Below are positions 1 to 15,400 of a stretch of 64,000 nucleotides of DNA, in pieces (the stretch's first letter is position 1; each line of letters opens with the position of its first letter). Made by a program: the position numbers and the translations under genes. The notes below the pieces were generated by a model, which was not told the origin of the DNA, ran no database searches, and saw nothing but the letters and a program-made list of their open reading frames with translations. Where the stretch lies: the NCBI GenBank assembly GCA_944472135.2, contig OX235267.1, positions 21,993,452 through 22,057,451 of the forward strand, given 5' to 3'. The DNA is from Trichobilharzia regenti (taxonomy: Eukaryota; Platyhelminthes; Trematoda; Strigeidida; Schistosomatidae).

Positions 1-1343
1 ACAACTCAATATAGCAGCAGTCAAATTCAACCCAACAATGTAGGTCAAGAGTGCAGCTGCACAACACCACATCACGCCTCCTCAACAATAACAGGCGACA
101 CACCGTCACATTTACACCCACACCTCCTACGAAACACGTCACACTATGCAATCACACACCCCATCGCATCCTACACTACCGCAACAGACAACAAAAACCA
201 ACACACATCATCACATGCTAGTCTATCTCCTCAAACACACCTTCTATACACAACCACCATTATCTCAAACAAAACATAAATCACACCACCTATTCTCAAT
301 CATCACTTCAACAATCATCATACACAACAACAACAACAACAATTAAAACCGATACAACCATAACAACACGACACAAATAGCCGATATATACGACATCGAA
401 ACAATCACAACACCACGCCAACACCACCACCACCAACAACAACAACAACTACAGCTACTACTACTACTACCACTACTACTACTACTACTACTAATACTAG
501 AACAGAGCGCGAAACTCTAACACTAACAACACCGCCAATACAAAATCGCCAACACATACACACAAGCACTCGTCAATCTCCACAAACTAACACGTACCAG
601 CAAAACACTATCACCAATACTCCGGAACACACCGTCAACACATCCAGTCAATATACACAATGTTCCTGTGCTCCAACCCGGAAACAGAGACAAACTCCAC
701 CGGTGTGATACACAGATATTTGTATTCGCCCATTCAAACATACACAATGGGCACAACTCTACTTCACATACAAACATACGCCAACACAGACACAAACATT
801 ACACAAACCTAAACAAAACCCTCATCACAACAAAATTGTCTACCCTCGATGATGGACTACCACAATCAGTGGGAGTAAGAGGCAAGGGTACAACTCAATA
901 TAGCAGCAGTCAAATTCAACCCAACAATGTAGGTCAAGAGTGCAGCTGCACAACACCACATCACGCCTCCTCAACAATAACAGGCGACACACCGTCACAT
1001 TTACACCCACACCTCCTACGAAACACGTCACACTATGCAATAACACACCCCATCGCATCCTACACTACCGCAACAGACAACAAAAACCAACACACATCAT
1101 CACATGCTAGTCTATCTCCTCAAACACACCTTCTATACACAACCACCATTATCTCAAACAAAACATAAATCACACCGCCTATTCTCAATCATCACTTCAA
1201 CAATCATCATACACAACAACAACAACAATTAAAACCGATACAACCATAACAACACGACACAAATAGCCGATATATACGACATCGAAACAATCACAACACC
1301 ACGCCAACACCACCACCACCAACAACAACAACAACTACAGCAT

Positions 1344-1379
<36 letters not shown>

Positions 1380-2100
1380 ATACTAGAACAGAGCGCGAAA
1401 CTCTAACACTAACAACACCGCCAATACAAAATCGCCAACACATACACACAAGCACTCGTCAATCTCCACAAACTAACACGTACCAGCAAAACACTATCAC
1501 CAATACTCCGGAACACACCGTCAACACATCCAGTCAATATACACAATGTTCCTGTGCTCCAACCCGGAAACAGAGACAAACTCCACCGGTGTGATACACA
1601 GATATTTGTATTCGCCCATTCAAACATACACAATGGGCACAACTCTACTTCACATACAAACATACGCCAACACAGACACAAACATTACACAAACCTAAAC
1701 AAAACCCTCATCACAACAAAATTGTCTACCCTCGATGATGGACTACCACAATCAGTGGGAGTAAGAGGCAAGGGTACAACTCAATATAGCAGCAGTCAAA
1801 TTCAACCCAACAATGTAGGTCAAGAGTGCAGCTGAACAACACCACATCACGCCTCCTCAACAATAACAGGCGACACACCGTCACATATACACCCACACCT
1901 CCTACGAAACACGTCACACTATGCAATCACACACCCCATCGCATCCTACACTACCGCAACAGACAACAAAAACCAACACACATCATCACATGCTAGTCTA
2001 TCTCCTCAAACACACCTTCTATACACAACCACCATTATCTCAAACAAAACATAAATCACACCACCTATTCTCAATCATCACTTCAACAATCATCATACAG
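1..2100. repeat. Tandem satellite, unit about 886-889 bp (window opens inside it)
   Basis: The sequence at 1 recurs at 890 and at 1776, giving unit lengths of 889 and 886 bp. Copies are nearly identical; the differences seen are length changes in CAA and CTA microsatellites (for example 328-342 and 451-491) and a few substitutions. The plus strand is dominated by C and A. Short reading frames repeat in each unit but have low-complexity His/Thr/Asn composition and no recognisable domain, so they are not called as genes. The array continues to the left of the window, so copy number is unknown. Confidence 0.93.
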
Positions 2101-2362
2101 AGGAACAACAACAAGTAAAACCGATACAACCGCAACAACACGACACAAATAGCCGACATTTACAACTTCGAAGGAATGACAGCAACACACCAAGACGAAG
2201 AAGAATAGCAACAACTGCTACCACTATATGCGACCGGAAAACTCTAACACTAGGGAAGTTATCAATCACAAACAGTGATACATTTGTACACGGACTTTCG
2301 AATTCCCGCATTCAAACATATATTATTAGCACAAGTCTACTGTTGATACAAACAGACATTCT
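2101..2362. repeat. Decayed edge of the 886-bp satellite
   Basis: Scattered matches to the unit persist: a CAA tract followed by the GTAAAACCGATACAACC-like segment, then the CATTCAAACATA segment. They are separated by deletions and substitutions. Similarity ends near 2362, where composition switches from CA-rich to T-rich. Confidence 0.6.
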
Positions 2363-3295
2363 GAGGAGATATGTCTCGGAGAATAATGTGTCTGGTCACT
2401 ACGCACTCCGTTTTTTTCCCTGACCTTATATTTTATTCGTTATGGAAGTGATGTTCTCGTGTCGCTCTTTCTAGTTACTGGGGTACTTTCTGAGAATTAC
2501 GTTAGGTTAATTTCATTAAAATATATATTTCTTTTTTGATGAGTTAGATCAGTAGATTGTAGGAATTAGTTGTTTGATTGGAATTTGACTCTCTTTTTGT
2601 GAAGCGGTCATCTTGTTGTGCTTACTCAATTTCACACGGAACTGAGTTTGTACGTATTATTTGTACTGTTTGGGCATATTTTGAATAGGTGATTGTGGTA
2701 TTAGGATGGTGATTATCCTAATGATGACTGATGTCTTGATTTTTATATTCGTTATTCTGGTTTTTCAAGGAAGTGAACTATTGCGGTTTCTTTCATTTTT
2801 GAGGTTATTTCTCTCCGACATTTGAGAAATAATTTCAGTCAGGAATCTCGCTGATTATGCATATTCATATACTTGTATTCCTCTTTTATGGTTTTTTCTG
2901 GAAGTGGATTAAGCTTCTTGTTAAGAGTTGGGTATAATAGAAGTATTTCCAAATTAAAATTCACTTTTATTAATGTATTTTTTTATTTATTAAGTTTCGA
3001 TTTTAAAGAAGACGAGAAATATGGCTTACCTTGCAATGGAAATTAATTTACTGAAGCATTCGGCGGTAGCAAACAGTCCGCAACTTCTAAATAACTGCAG
3101 TGTTGTTGGACGGAGTTTATGTACAGCTTCAACAACTGCCAATAATCGGAGTATGCATTGCTTTTCCACCTTGTTCAAATGTAAATCTTTTCCGTATTTT
3201 GAAAATTTCAGAATAAAACAGAGAAAATTTAGGACAAAGAAAATTGAAATGAATAATAGCGGATACCCACTGCACAACAAGTCGTTCTCATGGCC
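2363..3295. other. AT-rich spacer, no gene supported
   Basis: T-rich unique sequence. A 93-codon frame at 3021-3302 (+) opens with ATG after a TTTTAAAG stretch, but its product resembles nothing I recognise and it runs into a SINE-like remnant. I regard it as chance, though an exon cannot be excluded. Confidence 0.4.
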
Positions 3296-3440
3296 TAAGT
3301 GATCCAGTGGATAAGGCTTCAGTGTTTGAAACTATGTGTAATAGGTCCGACATTCAGTGGGAACACTATTAGTCTCTGGGGAATGCAGGTGCATGGAGGC
3401 GACGAGTTCGCGACGAAGGAATGTATATTATTGTCTTTTT
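3296..3440 (+). mobile_element. Degenerate tRNA-derived SINE remnant
   Basis: A tRNA-like head is visible: an A-box-like segment (AAGTGATCCAGTGGATAAGG) and a B-box-like segment (TAGGTCCGACATTC). It is followed by GACGAGTTCG...GACGAAGG near 3400-3419, which resembles a worn hammerhead core of the schistosome SINE type. The match is weak and rests on the order of these pieces. Confidence 0.35.
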
Positions 3441-3634
3441 CATGATTGTGGACTGTCAGCGAAAAACTGCCCATTGTTAACTTCCCAACAGTTACAGTAA
3501 TAATTGAGCATAGTGTAGTAATTAGTGATAACAGTGTATACAATGAAATAATATTTCACGGGAACTATGTGCTACTGTTCCAAGCACTTGAGCTGAGTGC
3601 AATTGAACAGAGGTCATAATTAGCATTACTATTT

Positions 3635-3840
3635 ATATACACCTGTGTTGGCGGTGTAGCAATAAAATGCTCGCCAGCCACGCATCTGGTTCTAGGTTCG
3701 ACCCTCGGCCAATACATTCTCCTAAACCACACTTAATTGGTAGTAAGACCCGCGAAGAGGGGAGATTGGATGTTAGACTAGTAACTCCATCCTGTAGAAC
3801 TTAAACCACTGCTACTGAAACTTCAAAACTCCAGCTTTAA
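3635..3840 (+). mobile_element. tRNA-derived SINE-like repeat
   Basis: A tRNA-like promoter architecture is visible: an A-box-like region in GGCGGTGTAGCAATAAAATG and a clear B box in TAGGTTCGACCCTCG (about 3691-3705), as in RNA polymerase III type 2 promoters. The downstream body has no tRNA 3' arm, so it is a SINE or tRNA pseudogene rather than a functional tRNA. No hammerhead core was found in this copy. Confidence 0.45.
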
Positions 3841-6452
3841 GAACTAAGTTCCACTCGGAACACAAAAGGCATAAAATGAATAATAAGTAAAAATTTACTT
3901 ATACATATTTGATATACTGATGATAATTTTCAATAATTATAATTATAATCTAACCTGTTTTGTCGGATTCACTCAAATTAGGCAGGGCAATTATAAGGTT
4001 TTCAAACGCTTTTGTTAACAGTTCGTTAACTTGTTCCAATGGTAAAGGTCTGTTAAGTATAAAACGCGGAGAACAAACATTTTAGCCTAATGTATACACC
4101 TACACAAATGAACTAGTGTATAAGTTAAAACATGAATTCAGTGTTGAATCAAAGCCATATATACAATTAACTACAACTCAGTTTTCCACTAACCTCAGAC
4201 TACTACTCACTAACCGCTAAAATGTAAATAAAAATCACCATTGCTCAATCGACCCTGAAAGGTTAGCCATATATATATCCTTTCAAAAAATGGAAATATT
4301 TGATAGCGTTTTGAATTATCTCTCTTACACACCAACTACGGAATCGTGATGCATCAATTAATGTTTACCTAGCACAAAAATCCTTCCTCCCGCGGCACCA
4401 AGTCATCAGATGACCAGCCCTCCACGGTTTTTATCCAGTCCTAGGGATAACGAACAGAGATCGCTACGGAAGTCTGTTGTATGACGGTAGTAGCATATGT
4501 TCAAATTGTCGAAGCCACTGTTTCCAGATGACAACATTCGATGAGTGGTGATCTCCACTGTGTCCGAAATCATGATGCTAGAACTTAAAATTACTCACAC
4601 AGTGATGCGAGCAATTCTACCGAGACGTAGACGATCGAATACACACAGACACTGCATATCTTCACGCTCGTAGAGGAAGACTGTGCGCACCGCTCTTTGA
4701 TAGCCGGGCTAACGTCGCAACTGAGCTGGAGATGGGAGACAGTAGTACCAGAAGTTTTCACATGATATATAAATACACCAAGAACTAATTAGCACACACC
4801 TGTAACAAATTAATTACTGTTTCAACTAAGTGGCAGATGTACAACCGACTTCAATTATTTGAAACTCGAGAAAAATACTGCAGTGGATTAATCTTCTTTC
4901 AAAGAAGGCGACAATGAAACTAAAATATTTCAGAGTGAATCTTGATATTATTACAACAAAGCATTAGAAGGCCCTGGAAGCTGCTATTTTGAACCGGTCT
5001 TCAAAATAACGAGGAATATGATGCACTACACTAAAGAGATCATAAACGGATCAATCGAAATACAAATGTCAACCAAAAAGTGCTTAATAACACCCCAAAA
5101 TAAAGAAAAAACCGCTTTAGTTACAGAAGACCTAGAGTACACCAGATAATTCAGCATTAATAATGATGTATAGTCACGAAAACATTTAGCAGATGGTAAG
5201 TGTGGTAATGTCTTTTACTGCTAACACATAAGAGTGAACCCTGTAACTAAGCGACATAAATAGCATGAAAATATTGAGAAAGATTTGCTGAAGTTCACAA
5301 CAAATTTTGTGACTATCAACAACGAACTACCACTTTCTAGGCGAACATTCAGGTAAACATCTAACAGTAATGAAAATTTAAAACAAAATGAACAGAGAAA
5401 TAAACCATACCTAATGTGTGGTAAACACAATACAGTAACCCAGTTTGGAACCAGCGCATCAACAGAGCAACCGCAACATTTTCTACGCCCGAAGGAATCA
5501 TCATCTACCAGAGTTCTAAGAGGTGACACAAACCAATCGACAACAGAGAAATCACATCTATCCAATAAGGTATCACAACAAGTGAAATCAATGGAAAATG
5601 TAGCAGATAAACTGTCACCATATTGGAAATATAATTCTTCTTCAAATAAATCTTTAATAAGTCCAATACGTAGCAGCACATCGAAAATACATAAAGCATG
5701 CGTGGACTGAGAATCATTCCTCCGAAAGGTATGGACATCCAAAAGTAAAACTGTGAGATTTGGGCAAACATCCTATGAGAGAGAACAAAACAAACATACA
5801 AAACTAACAAAAAATCCTCACAAATAATCAAAAATAAACCATAAAAATAAAGAATAGATACTCAACAAAAAGTACTCTTTTCGAGAAACTTCATCATCAG
5901 GATCTAAGGGTACATAGATATTAAAGTGAATGAATGAATTAGTGTTATGAACAACCTAATTGTATTAATAACATAGAATCGATACCACAAGAGCATCAAC
6001 ATAAAAGCTAAATGTAAGAAAACTCAAAAAGATTATATGAAAAATTCATCAATTTATAGTCAACACGGAAGGCCAGTGCATTAACAGGGTGCTGGAATTG
6101 CTGCTTTTTAACACAGAACACTAGTTGTTAAAGGAAAAGTGCAGTAGCCTCTGCGGTTTGGAGAATCCGGTGTTTCGAAAATTCCGGAAATTGTATGGCA
6201 ACAACATACATTTAGAGAAGGACACATGGAAGCTGGATGTGTAGACGGTTCACACCAGATGGGACAATAAAGACCAGCCAATCGTTTTCCATAAAAATAA
6301 AATTTGCAATTTTAGAGGATTATCTTGACAATCCATACATACAAATATTACCAAGAATCACACAACACCAATAAAAATTAAAAAAAAAAAAAATCACAGG
6401 AATAAAAGACAGAAAAAAAATCGTAAATGCCGTTCCATCGCACGACAAACGA
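3841..6452. other. Intergenic DNA, one weak exon candidate
   Basis: No recognisable gene or named repeat. A 98-codon open frame at 5414-5710 (+), with hydrophilic Ser/Thr/Lys-rich content, could be an exon but has no known motif. A poly(A)-rich stretch lies at about 6375-6420, just before the satellite array begins. The segment 4380-4740 is GC-richer than its surroundings and may be an uncharacterised repeat. Confidence 0.35.
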
Positions 6453-9400
6453 CGTCATCGAATGCAGCTGACTTGGTGTGCTTTCATTCAATCACACCCA
6501 CCACACGCACAACCAACATACACAAACCGAAACGCACACCACACCAATACACAACACTCTCAACATATACTACTATGTCGACAGCATGTACCAAGACGGT
6601 TCACGCACACGGTCAAAGCAACACGACCATGCGTAGATCTGTCAAGGCAAATCAATCTTCGCCCAATCGTCAGACCAACACAACGTGTGATCTTATCATG
6701 GTGGGCACACTCAATCAACAACACAAAACAAACCACTGACAAAACCACCTACAAATTACCTACCACACAACAACAAATACTATCTCAACTCACATATCTC
6801 CGCCAACACAACTAAACAACAAAACTCACAAATACACACCCCACTAATAAACTCAACGAACAACAACATCACTGAACCCTCACACGCACATACACATACT
6901 CACACGCATAAACGACAACCAACAACAATAACCATTCCACACCAAAAACCACACAATCTCACACACAATCACTCTACATCTCACAACCAACAACACCAAA
7001 TATGTCGCAATGTGACATGGAGGATACTCCGAACGTCGACTATTGCACGTCTCTCTCGCACACATGTAACACTGCTAACCTCGATACGTCATCGAATGCA
7101 GCTGACTTGGTGTGCTTTCATTCAATCACACCCACCACACGCACAACCAACATACACAAACCGAAACGCACACCACACCAATACACAACACTCTCAACAT
7201 ATACTACTATGTCGACAGCATGTACCAAGACGGTTCACGCACACGGTCAAAGCAACACGACCATGCGTAGATCTGTCAAGGCAAATCAATCTTCGCCCAA
7301 TCGTCAGACCAACACAACGTGTGATCTTATCATGGTGGGCACACTCAATCAACAACACAAAACAAACCACTGACAAAACCACCTACAAATTACCTACCAC
7401 ACAACAACAAATACTATCTCAACTCACATATCTCCGCCAACACAACTAAACAACAAAACTCACAAATACACACCCCACTAATAAACTCAACGAACAACAA
7501 CATCACTGAACCCTCACACGCACATACACATACTCACACGCATAAACGACAACCAACAACAATAACCATTCCACACCAAAAACCACACAATCTCACACAC
7601 AATCACTCTACATCTCACAACCAACAACACCAAATATGTCGCAATGTGACATGGAGGATACTCCGAACGTCGACTATTGCACGTCTCTCTCGCACACATG
7701 TAACACTGCTAACCTCGATACGTCATCGAATGCAGCTGACTTGGTGTGCTTTCATTCAATCACACCCACCACACGCACAACCAACATACACAAACCGAAA
7801 CGCACACCACACCAATACACAACACTCTCAACATATACTACTATGTCGACAGCATGTACCAAGACGGTTCACGCACACGGTCAAAGCAACACGACCATGC
7901 GTAGATCTGTCAAGGCAAATCAATCTTCGCCCAATCGTCAGACCAACACAACGTGTGATCTTATCATGGTGGGCACACTCAATCAACAACACAAAACAAA
8001 CCACTGACAAAACCACCTACAAATTACCTACCACACAACAACAAATACTATCTCAACTCACATATCTCCGCCAACACAACTAAACAACAAAACTCACAAA
8101 TACACACCCCACTAATAAACTCAACGAACAACAACATCACTGAACCCTCACACGCACATACACATACTCACACGCATAAACGACAACCAACAACAATAAC
8201 CATTCCACACCAAAAACCACACAATCTCACACACAATCACTCTACATCTCACAACCAACAACACCAAATATGTCGCAATGTGACATGGAGGATACTCCGA
8301 ACGTCGACTATTGCACGTCTCTCTCGCACACATGTAACACTGCTAACCTCGATACGTCATCGAATGCAGCTGACTTGGTGTGCTTTCATTCAATCACACC
8401 CACCACACGCACAACCAACATACACAAACCGAAACGCACACCACACCAATACACAACACTCTCAACATATACTACTATGTCGACAGCATGTACCAAGACG
8501 GTTCACGCACACGGTCAAAGCAACACGACCATGCGTAGATCTGTCAAGGCAAATCAATCTTCGCCCAATCGTCAGACCAACACAACGTGTGATCTTATCA
8601 TGGTGGGCACACTCAATCAACAACACAAAACAAACCACTGACAAAACCACCTACAAATTACCTACCACACAACAACAAATACTATCTCAACTCACATATC
8701 TCCGCCAACACAACTAAACAACAAAACTCACAAATACACACCCCACTAATAAACTCAACGAACAACAACATCACTGAACCCTCACACGCACATACACATA
8801 CTCACACGCATAAACGACAACCAACAACAATAACCATTCCACACCAAAAACCACACAATCTCACACACAATCACTCTACATCTCACAACCAACAACACCA
8901 AATATGTCGCAATGTGACATGGAGGATACTCCGAACGTCGACTATTGCACGTCTCTCTCGCACACATGTAACACTGCTAACCTCGATACGTCATCGAATG
9001 CAGCTGACTTGGTGTGCTTTCATTCAATCACACCCACCACACGCACAACCAACATACACAAACCGAAACGCACACCACACCAATACACAACACTCTCAAC
9101 ATATACTACTATGTCGACAGCATGTACCAAGACGGTTCACGCACACGGTCAAAGCAACACGACCATGCGTAGATCTGTCAAGGCAAATCAATCTTCGCCC
9201 AATCGTCAGACCAACACAACGTGTGATCTTATCATGGTGGGCACACTCAATCAACAACACAAAACAAACCACTGACAAAACCACCTACAAATTACCTACC
9301 ACACAACAACAAATACTATCTCAACTCACATATCTCCGCCAACACAACTAAACAACAAAACTCACAAATACACACCCCACTAATAAACTCAACGAACAAC

Positions 9401-12400
9401 AACATCACTGAACCCTCACACGCACATACACATACTCACACGCATAAACGACAACCAACAACAATAACCATTCCACACCAAAAACCACACAATCTCACAC
9501 ACAATCACTCTACATCTCACAACCAACAACACCAAATATGTCGCAATGTGACATGGAGGATACTCCGAACGTCGACTATTGCACGTCTCTCTCGCACACA
9601 TGTAACACTGCTAACCTCGATACGTCATCGAATGCAGCTGACTTGGTGTGCTTTCATTCAATCACACCCACCACACGCACAACCAACATACACAAACCGA
9701 AACGCACACCACACCAATACACAACACTCTCAACATATACTACTATGTCGACAGCATGTACCAAGACGGTTCACGCACACGGTCAAAGCAACACGACCAT
9801 GCGTAGATCTGTCAAGGCAAATCAATCTTCGCCCAATCGTCAGACCAACACAACGTGTGATCTTATCATGGTGGGCACACTCAATCAACAACACAAAACA
9901 AACCACTGACAAAACCACCTACAAATTACCTACCACACAACAACAAATACTATCTCAACTCACATATCTCCGCCAACACAACTAAACAACAAAACTCACA
10001 AATACACACCCCACTAATAAACTCAACGAACAACAACATCACTGAACCCTCACACGCACATACACATACTCACACGCATAAACGACAACCAACAACAATA
10101 ACCATTCCACACCAAAAACCACACAATCTCACACACAATCACTCTACATCTCACAACCAACAACACCAAATATGTCGCAATGTGACATGGAGGATACTCC
10201 GAACGTCGACTATTGCACGTCTCTCTCGCACACATGTAACACTGCTAACCTCGATACGTCATCGAATGCAGCTGACTTGGTGTGCTTTCATTCAATCACA
10301 CCCACCACACGCACAACCAACATACACAAACCGAAACGCACACCACACCAATACACAACACTCTCAACATATACTACTATGTCGACAGCATGTACCAAGA
10401 CGGTTCACGCACACGGTCAAAGCAACACGACCATGCGTAGATCTGTCAAGGCAAATCAATCTTCGCCCAATCGTCAGACCAACACAACGTGTGATCTTAT
10501 CATGGTGGGCACACTCAATCAACAACACAAAACAAACCACTGACAAAACCACCTACAAATTACCTACCACACAACAACAAATACTATCTCAACTCACATA
10601 TCTCCGCCAACACAACTAAACAACAAAACTCACAAATACACACCCCACTAATAAACTCAACGAACAACAACATCACTGAACCCTCACACGCACATACACA
10701 TACTCACACGCATAAACGACAACCAACAACAATAACCATTCCACACCAAAAACCACACAATCTCACACACAATCACTCTACATCTCACAACCAACAACAC
10801 CAAATATGTCGCAATGTGACATGGAGGATACTCCGAACGTCGACTATTGCACGTCTCTCTCGCACACATGTAACACTGCTAACCTCGATACGTCATCGAA
10901 TGCAGCTGACTTGGTGTGCTTTCATTCAATCACACCCACCACACGCACAACCAACATACACAAACCGAAACGCACACCACACCAATACACAACACTCTCA
11001 ACATATACTACTATGTCGACAGCATGTACCAAGACGGTTCACGCACACGGTCAAAGCAACACGACCATGCGTAGATCTGTCAAGGCAAATCAATCTTCGC
11101 CCAATCGTCAGACCAACACAACGTGTGATCTTATCATGGTGGGCACACTCAATCAACAACACAAAACAAACCACTGACAAAACCACCTACAAATTACCTA
11201 CCACACAACAACAAATACTATCTCAACTCACATATCTCCGCCAACACAACTAAACAACAAAACTCACAAATACACACCCCACTAATAAACTCAACGAACA
11301 ACAACATCACTGAACCCTCACACGCACATACACATACTCACACGCATAAACGACAACCAACAACAATAACCATTCCACACCAAAAACCACACAATCTCAC
11401 ACACAATCACTCTACATCTCACAACCAACAACACCAAATATGTCGCAATGTGACATGGAGGATACTCCGAACGTCGACTATTGCACGTCTCTCTCGCACA
11501 CATGTAACACTGCTAACCTCGATACGTCATCGAATGCAGCTGACTTGGTGTGCTTTCATTCAATCACACCCACCACACGCACAACCAACATACACAAACC
11601 GAAACGCACACCACACCAATACACAACACTCTCAACATATACTACTATGTCGACAGCATGTACCAAGACGGTTCACGCACACGGTCAAAGCAACACGACC
11701 ATGCGTAGATCTGTCAAGGCAAATCAATCTTCGCCCAATCGTCAGACCAACACAACGTGTGATCTTATCATGGTGGGCACACTCAATCAACAACACAAAA
11801 CAAACCACTGACAAAACCACCTACAAATTACCTACCACACAACAACAAATACTATCTCAACTCACATATCTCCGCCAACACAACTAAACAACAAAACTCA
11901 CAAATACACACCCCACTAATAAACTCAACGAACAACAACATCACTGAACCCTCACACGCACATACACATACTCACACGCATAAACGACAACCAACAACAA
12001 TAACCATTCCACACCAAAAACCACACAATCTCACACACAATCACTCTACATCTCACAACCAACAACACCAAATATGTCGCAATGTGACATGGAGGATACT
12101 CCGAACGTCGACTATTGCACGTCTCTCTCGCACACATGTAACACTGCTAACCTCGATACGTCATCGAATGCAGCTGACTTGGTGTGCTTTCATTCAATCA
12201 CACCCACCACACGCACAACCAACATACACAAACCGAAACGCACACCACACCAATACACAACACTCTCAACATATACTACTATGTCGACAGCATGTACCAA
12301 GACGGTTCACGCACACGGTCAAAGCAACACGACCATGCGTAGATCTGTCAAGGCAAATCAATCTTCGCCCAATCGTCAGACCAACACAACGTGTGATCTT

Positions 12401-15400
12401 ATCATGGTGGGCACACTCAATCAACAACACAAAACAAACCACTGACAAAACCACCTACAAATTACCTACCACACAACAACAAATACTATCTCAACTCACA
12501 TATCTCCGCCAACACAACTAAACAACAAAACTCACAAATACACACCCCACTAATAAACTCAACGAACAACAACATCACTGAACCCTCACACGCACATACA
12601 CATACTCACACGCATAAACGACAACCAACAACAATAACCATTCCACACCAAAAACCACACAATCTCACACACAATCACTCTACATCTCACAACCAACAAC
12701 ACCAAATATGTCGCAATGTGACATGGAGGATACTCCGAACGTCGACTATTGCACGTCTCTCTCGCACACATGTAACACTGCTAACCTCGATACGTCATCG
12801 AATGCAGCTGACTTGGTGTGCTTTCATTCAATCACACCCACCACACGCACAACCAACATACACAAACCGAAACGCACACCACACCAATACACAACACTCT
12901 CAACATATACTACTATGTCGACAGCATGTACCAAGACGGTTCACGCACACGGTCAAAGCAACACGACCATGCGTAGATCTGTCAAGGCAAATCAATCTTC
13001 GCCCAATCGTCAGACCAACACAACGTGTGATCTTATCATGGTGGGCACACTCAATCAACAACACAAAACAAACCACTGACAAAACCACCTACAAATTACC
13101 TACCACACAACAACAAATACTATCTCAACTCACATATCTCCGCCAACACAACTAAACAACAAAACTCACAAATACACACCCCACTAATAAACTCAACGAA
13201 CAACAACATCACTGAACCCTCACACGCACATACACATACTCACACGCATAAACGACAACCAACAACAATAACCATTCCACACCAAAAACCACACAATCTC
13301 ACACACAATCACTCTACATCTCACAACCAACAACACCAAATATGTCGCAATGTGACATGGAGGATACTCCGAACGTCGACTATTGCACGTCTCTCTCGCA
13401 CACATGTAACACTGCTAACCTCGATACGTCATCGAATGCAGCTGACTTGGTGTGCTTTCATTCAATCACACCCACCACACGCACAACCAACATACACAAA
13501 CCGAAACGCACACCACACCAATACACAACACTCTCAACATATACTACTATGTCGACAGCATGTACCAAGACGGTTCACGCACACGGTCAAAGCAACACGA
13601 CCATGCGTAGATCTGTCAAGGCAAATCAATCTTCGCCCAATCGTCAGACCAACACAACGTGTGATCTTATCATGGTGGGCACACTCAATCAACAACACAA
13701 AACAAACCACTGACAAAACCACCTACAAATTACCTACCACACAACAACAAATACTATCTCAACTCACATATCTCCGCCAACACAACTAAACAACAAAACT
13801 CACAAATACACACCCCACTAATAAACTCAACGAACAACAACATCACTGAACCCTCACACGCACATACACATACTCACACGCATAAACGACAACCAACAAC
13901 AATAACCATTCCACACCAAAAACCACACAATCTCACACACAATCACTCTACATCTCACAACCAACAACACCAAATATGTCGCAATGTGACATGGAGGATA
14001 CTCCGAACGTCGACTATTGCACGTCTCTCTCGCACACATGTAACACTGCTAACCTCGATACGTCATCGAATGCAGCTGACTTGGTGTGCTTTCATTCAAT
14101 CACACCCACCACACGCACAACCAACATACACAAACCGAAACGCACACCACACCAATACACAACACTCTCAACATATACTACTATGTCGACAGCATGTACC
14201 AAGACGGTTCACGCACACGGTCAAAGCAACACGACCATGCGTAGATCTGTCAAGGCAAATCAATCTTCGCCCAATCGTCAGACCAACACAACGTGTGATC
14301 TTATCATGGTGGGCACACTCAATCAACAACACAAAACAAACCACTGACAAAACCACCTACAAATTACCTACCACACAACAACAAATACTATCTCAACTCA
14401 CATATCTCCGCCAACACAACTAAACAACAAAACTCACAAATACACACCCCACTAATAAACTCAACGAACAACAACATCACTGAACCCTCACACGCACATA
14501 CACATACTCACACGCATAAACGACAACCAACAACAATAACCATTCCACACCAAAAACCACACAATCTCACACACAATCACTCTACATCTCACAACCAACA
14601 ACACCAAATATGTCGCAATGTGACATGGAGGATACTCCGAACGTCGACTATTGCACGTCTCTCTCGCACACATGTAACACTGCTAACCTCGATACGTCAT
14701 CGAATGCAGCTGACTTGGTGTGCTTTCATTCAATCACACCCACCACACGCACAACCAACATACACAAACCGAAACGCACACCACACCAATACACAACACT
14801 CTCAACATATACTACTATGTCGACAGCATGTACCAAGACGGTTCACGCACACGGTCAAAGCAACACGACCATGCGTAGATCTGTCAAGGCAAATCAATCT
14901 TCGCCCAATCGTCAGACCAACACAACGTGTGATCTTATCATGGTGGGCACACTCAATCAACAACACAAAACAAACCACTGACAAAACCACCTACAAATTA
15001 CCTACCACACAACAACAAATACTATCTCAACTCACATATCTCCGCCAACACAACTAAACAACAAAACTCACAAATACACACCCCACTAATAAACTCAACG
15101 AACAACAACATCACTGAACCCTCACACGCACATACACATACTCACACGCATAAACGACAACCAACAACAATAACCATTCCACACCAAAAACCACACAATC
15201 TCACACACAATCACTCTACATCTCACAACCAACAACACCAAATATGTCGCAATGTGACATGGAGGATACTCCGAACGTCGACTATTGCACGTCTCTCTCG
15301 CACACATGTAACACTGCTAACCTCGATACGTCATCGAATGCAGCTGACTTGGTGTGCTTTCATTCAATCACACCCACCACACGCACAACCAACATACACA

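Noticed and set aside
1..2118. Short ORFs in the 886-bp repeat as small genes
   Set aside because: His/Thr/Asn-rich low-complexity products occur on both strands and change with microsatellite length.
3021..3302. 93-codon ORF as a small gene
   Set aside because: No recognisable domain, and it runs into a SINE-like remnant; an overlapping antisense frame of similar length exists.
3691..3705. Functional tRNA gene from the B box
   Set aside because: No complete cloverleaf, no anticodon arm or acceptor pairing could be formed; a SINE head fits better.
4500..4570. Hammerhead ribozyme suggested by CGATGAG...CCGAAA
   Set aside because: The possible stem II (AGTGG/CCACT) is followed by extra unpaired bases before GAAA, there is no cleavage triplet in place, and stem I is absent.
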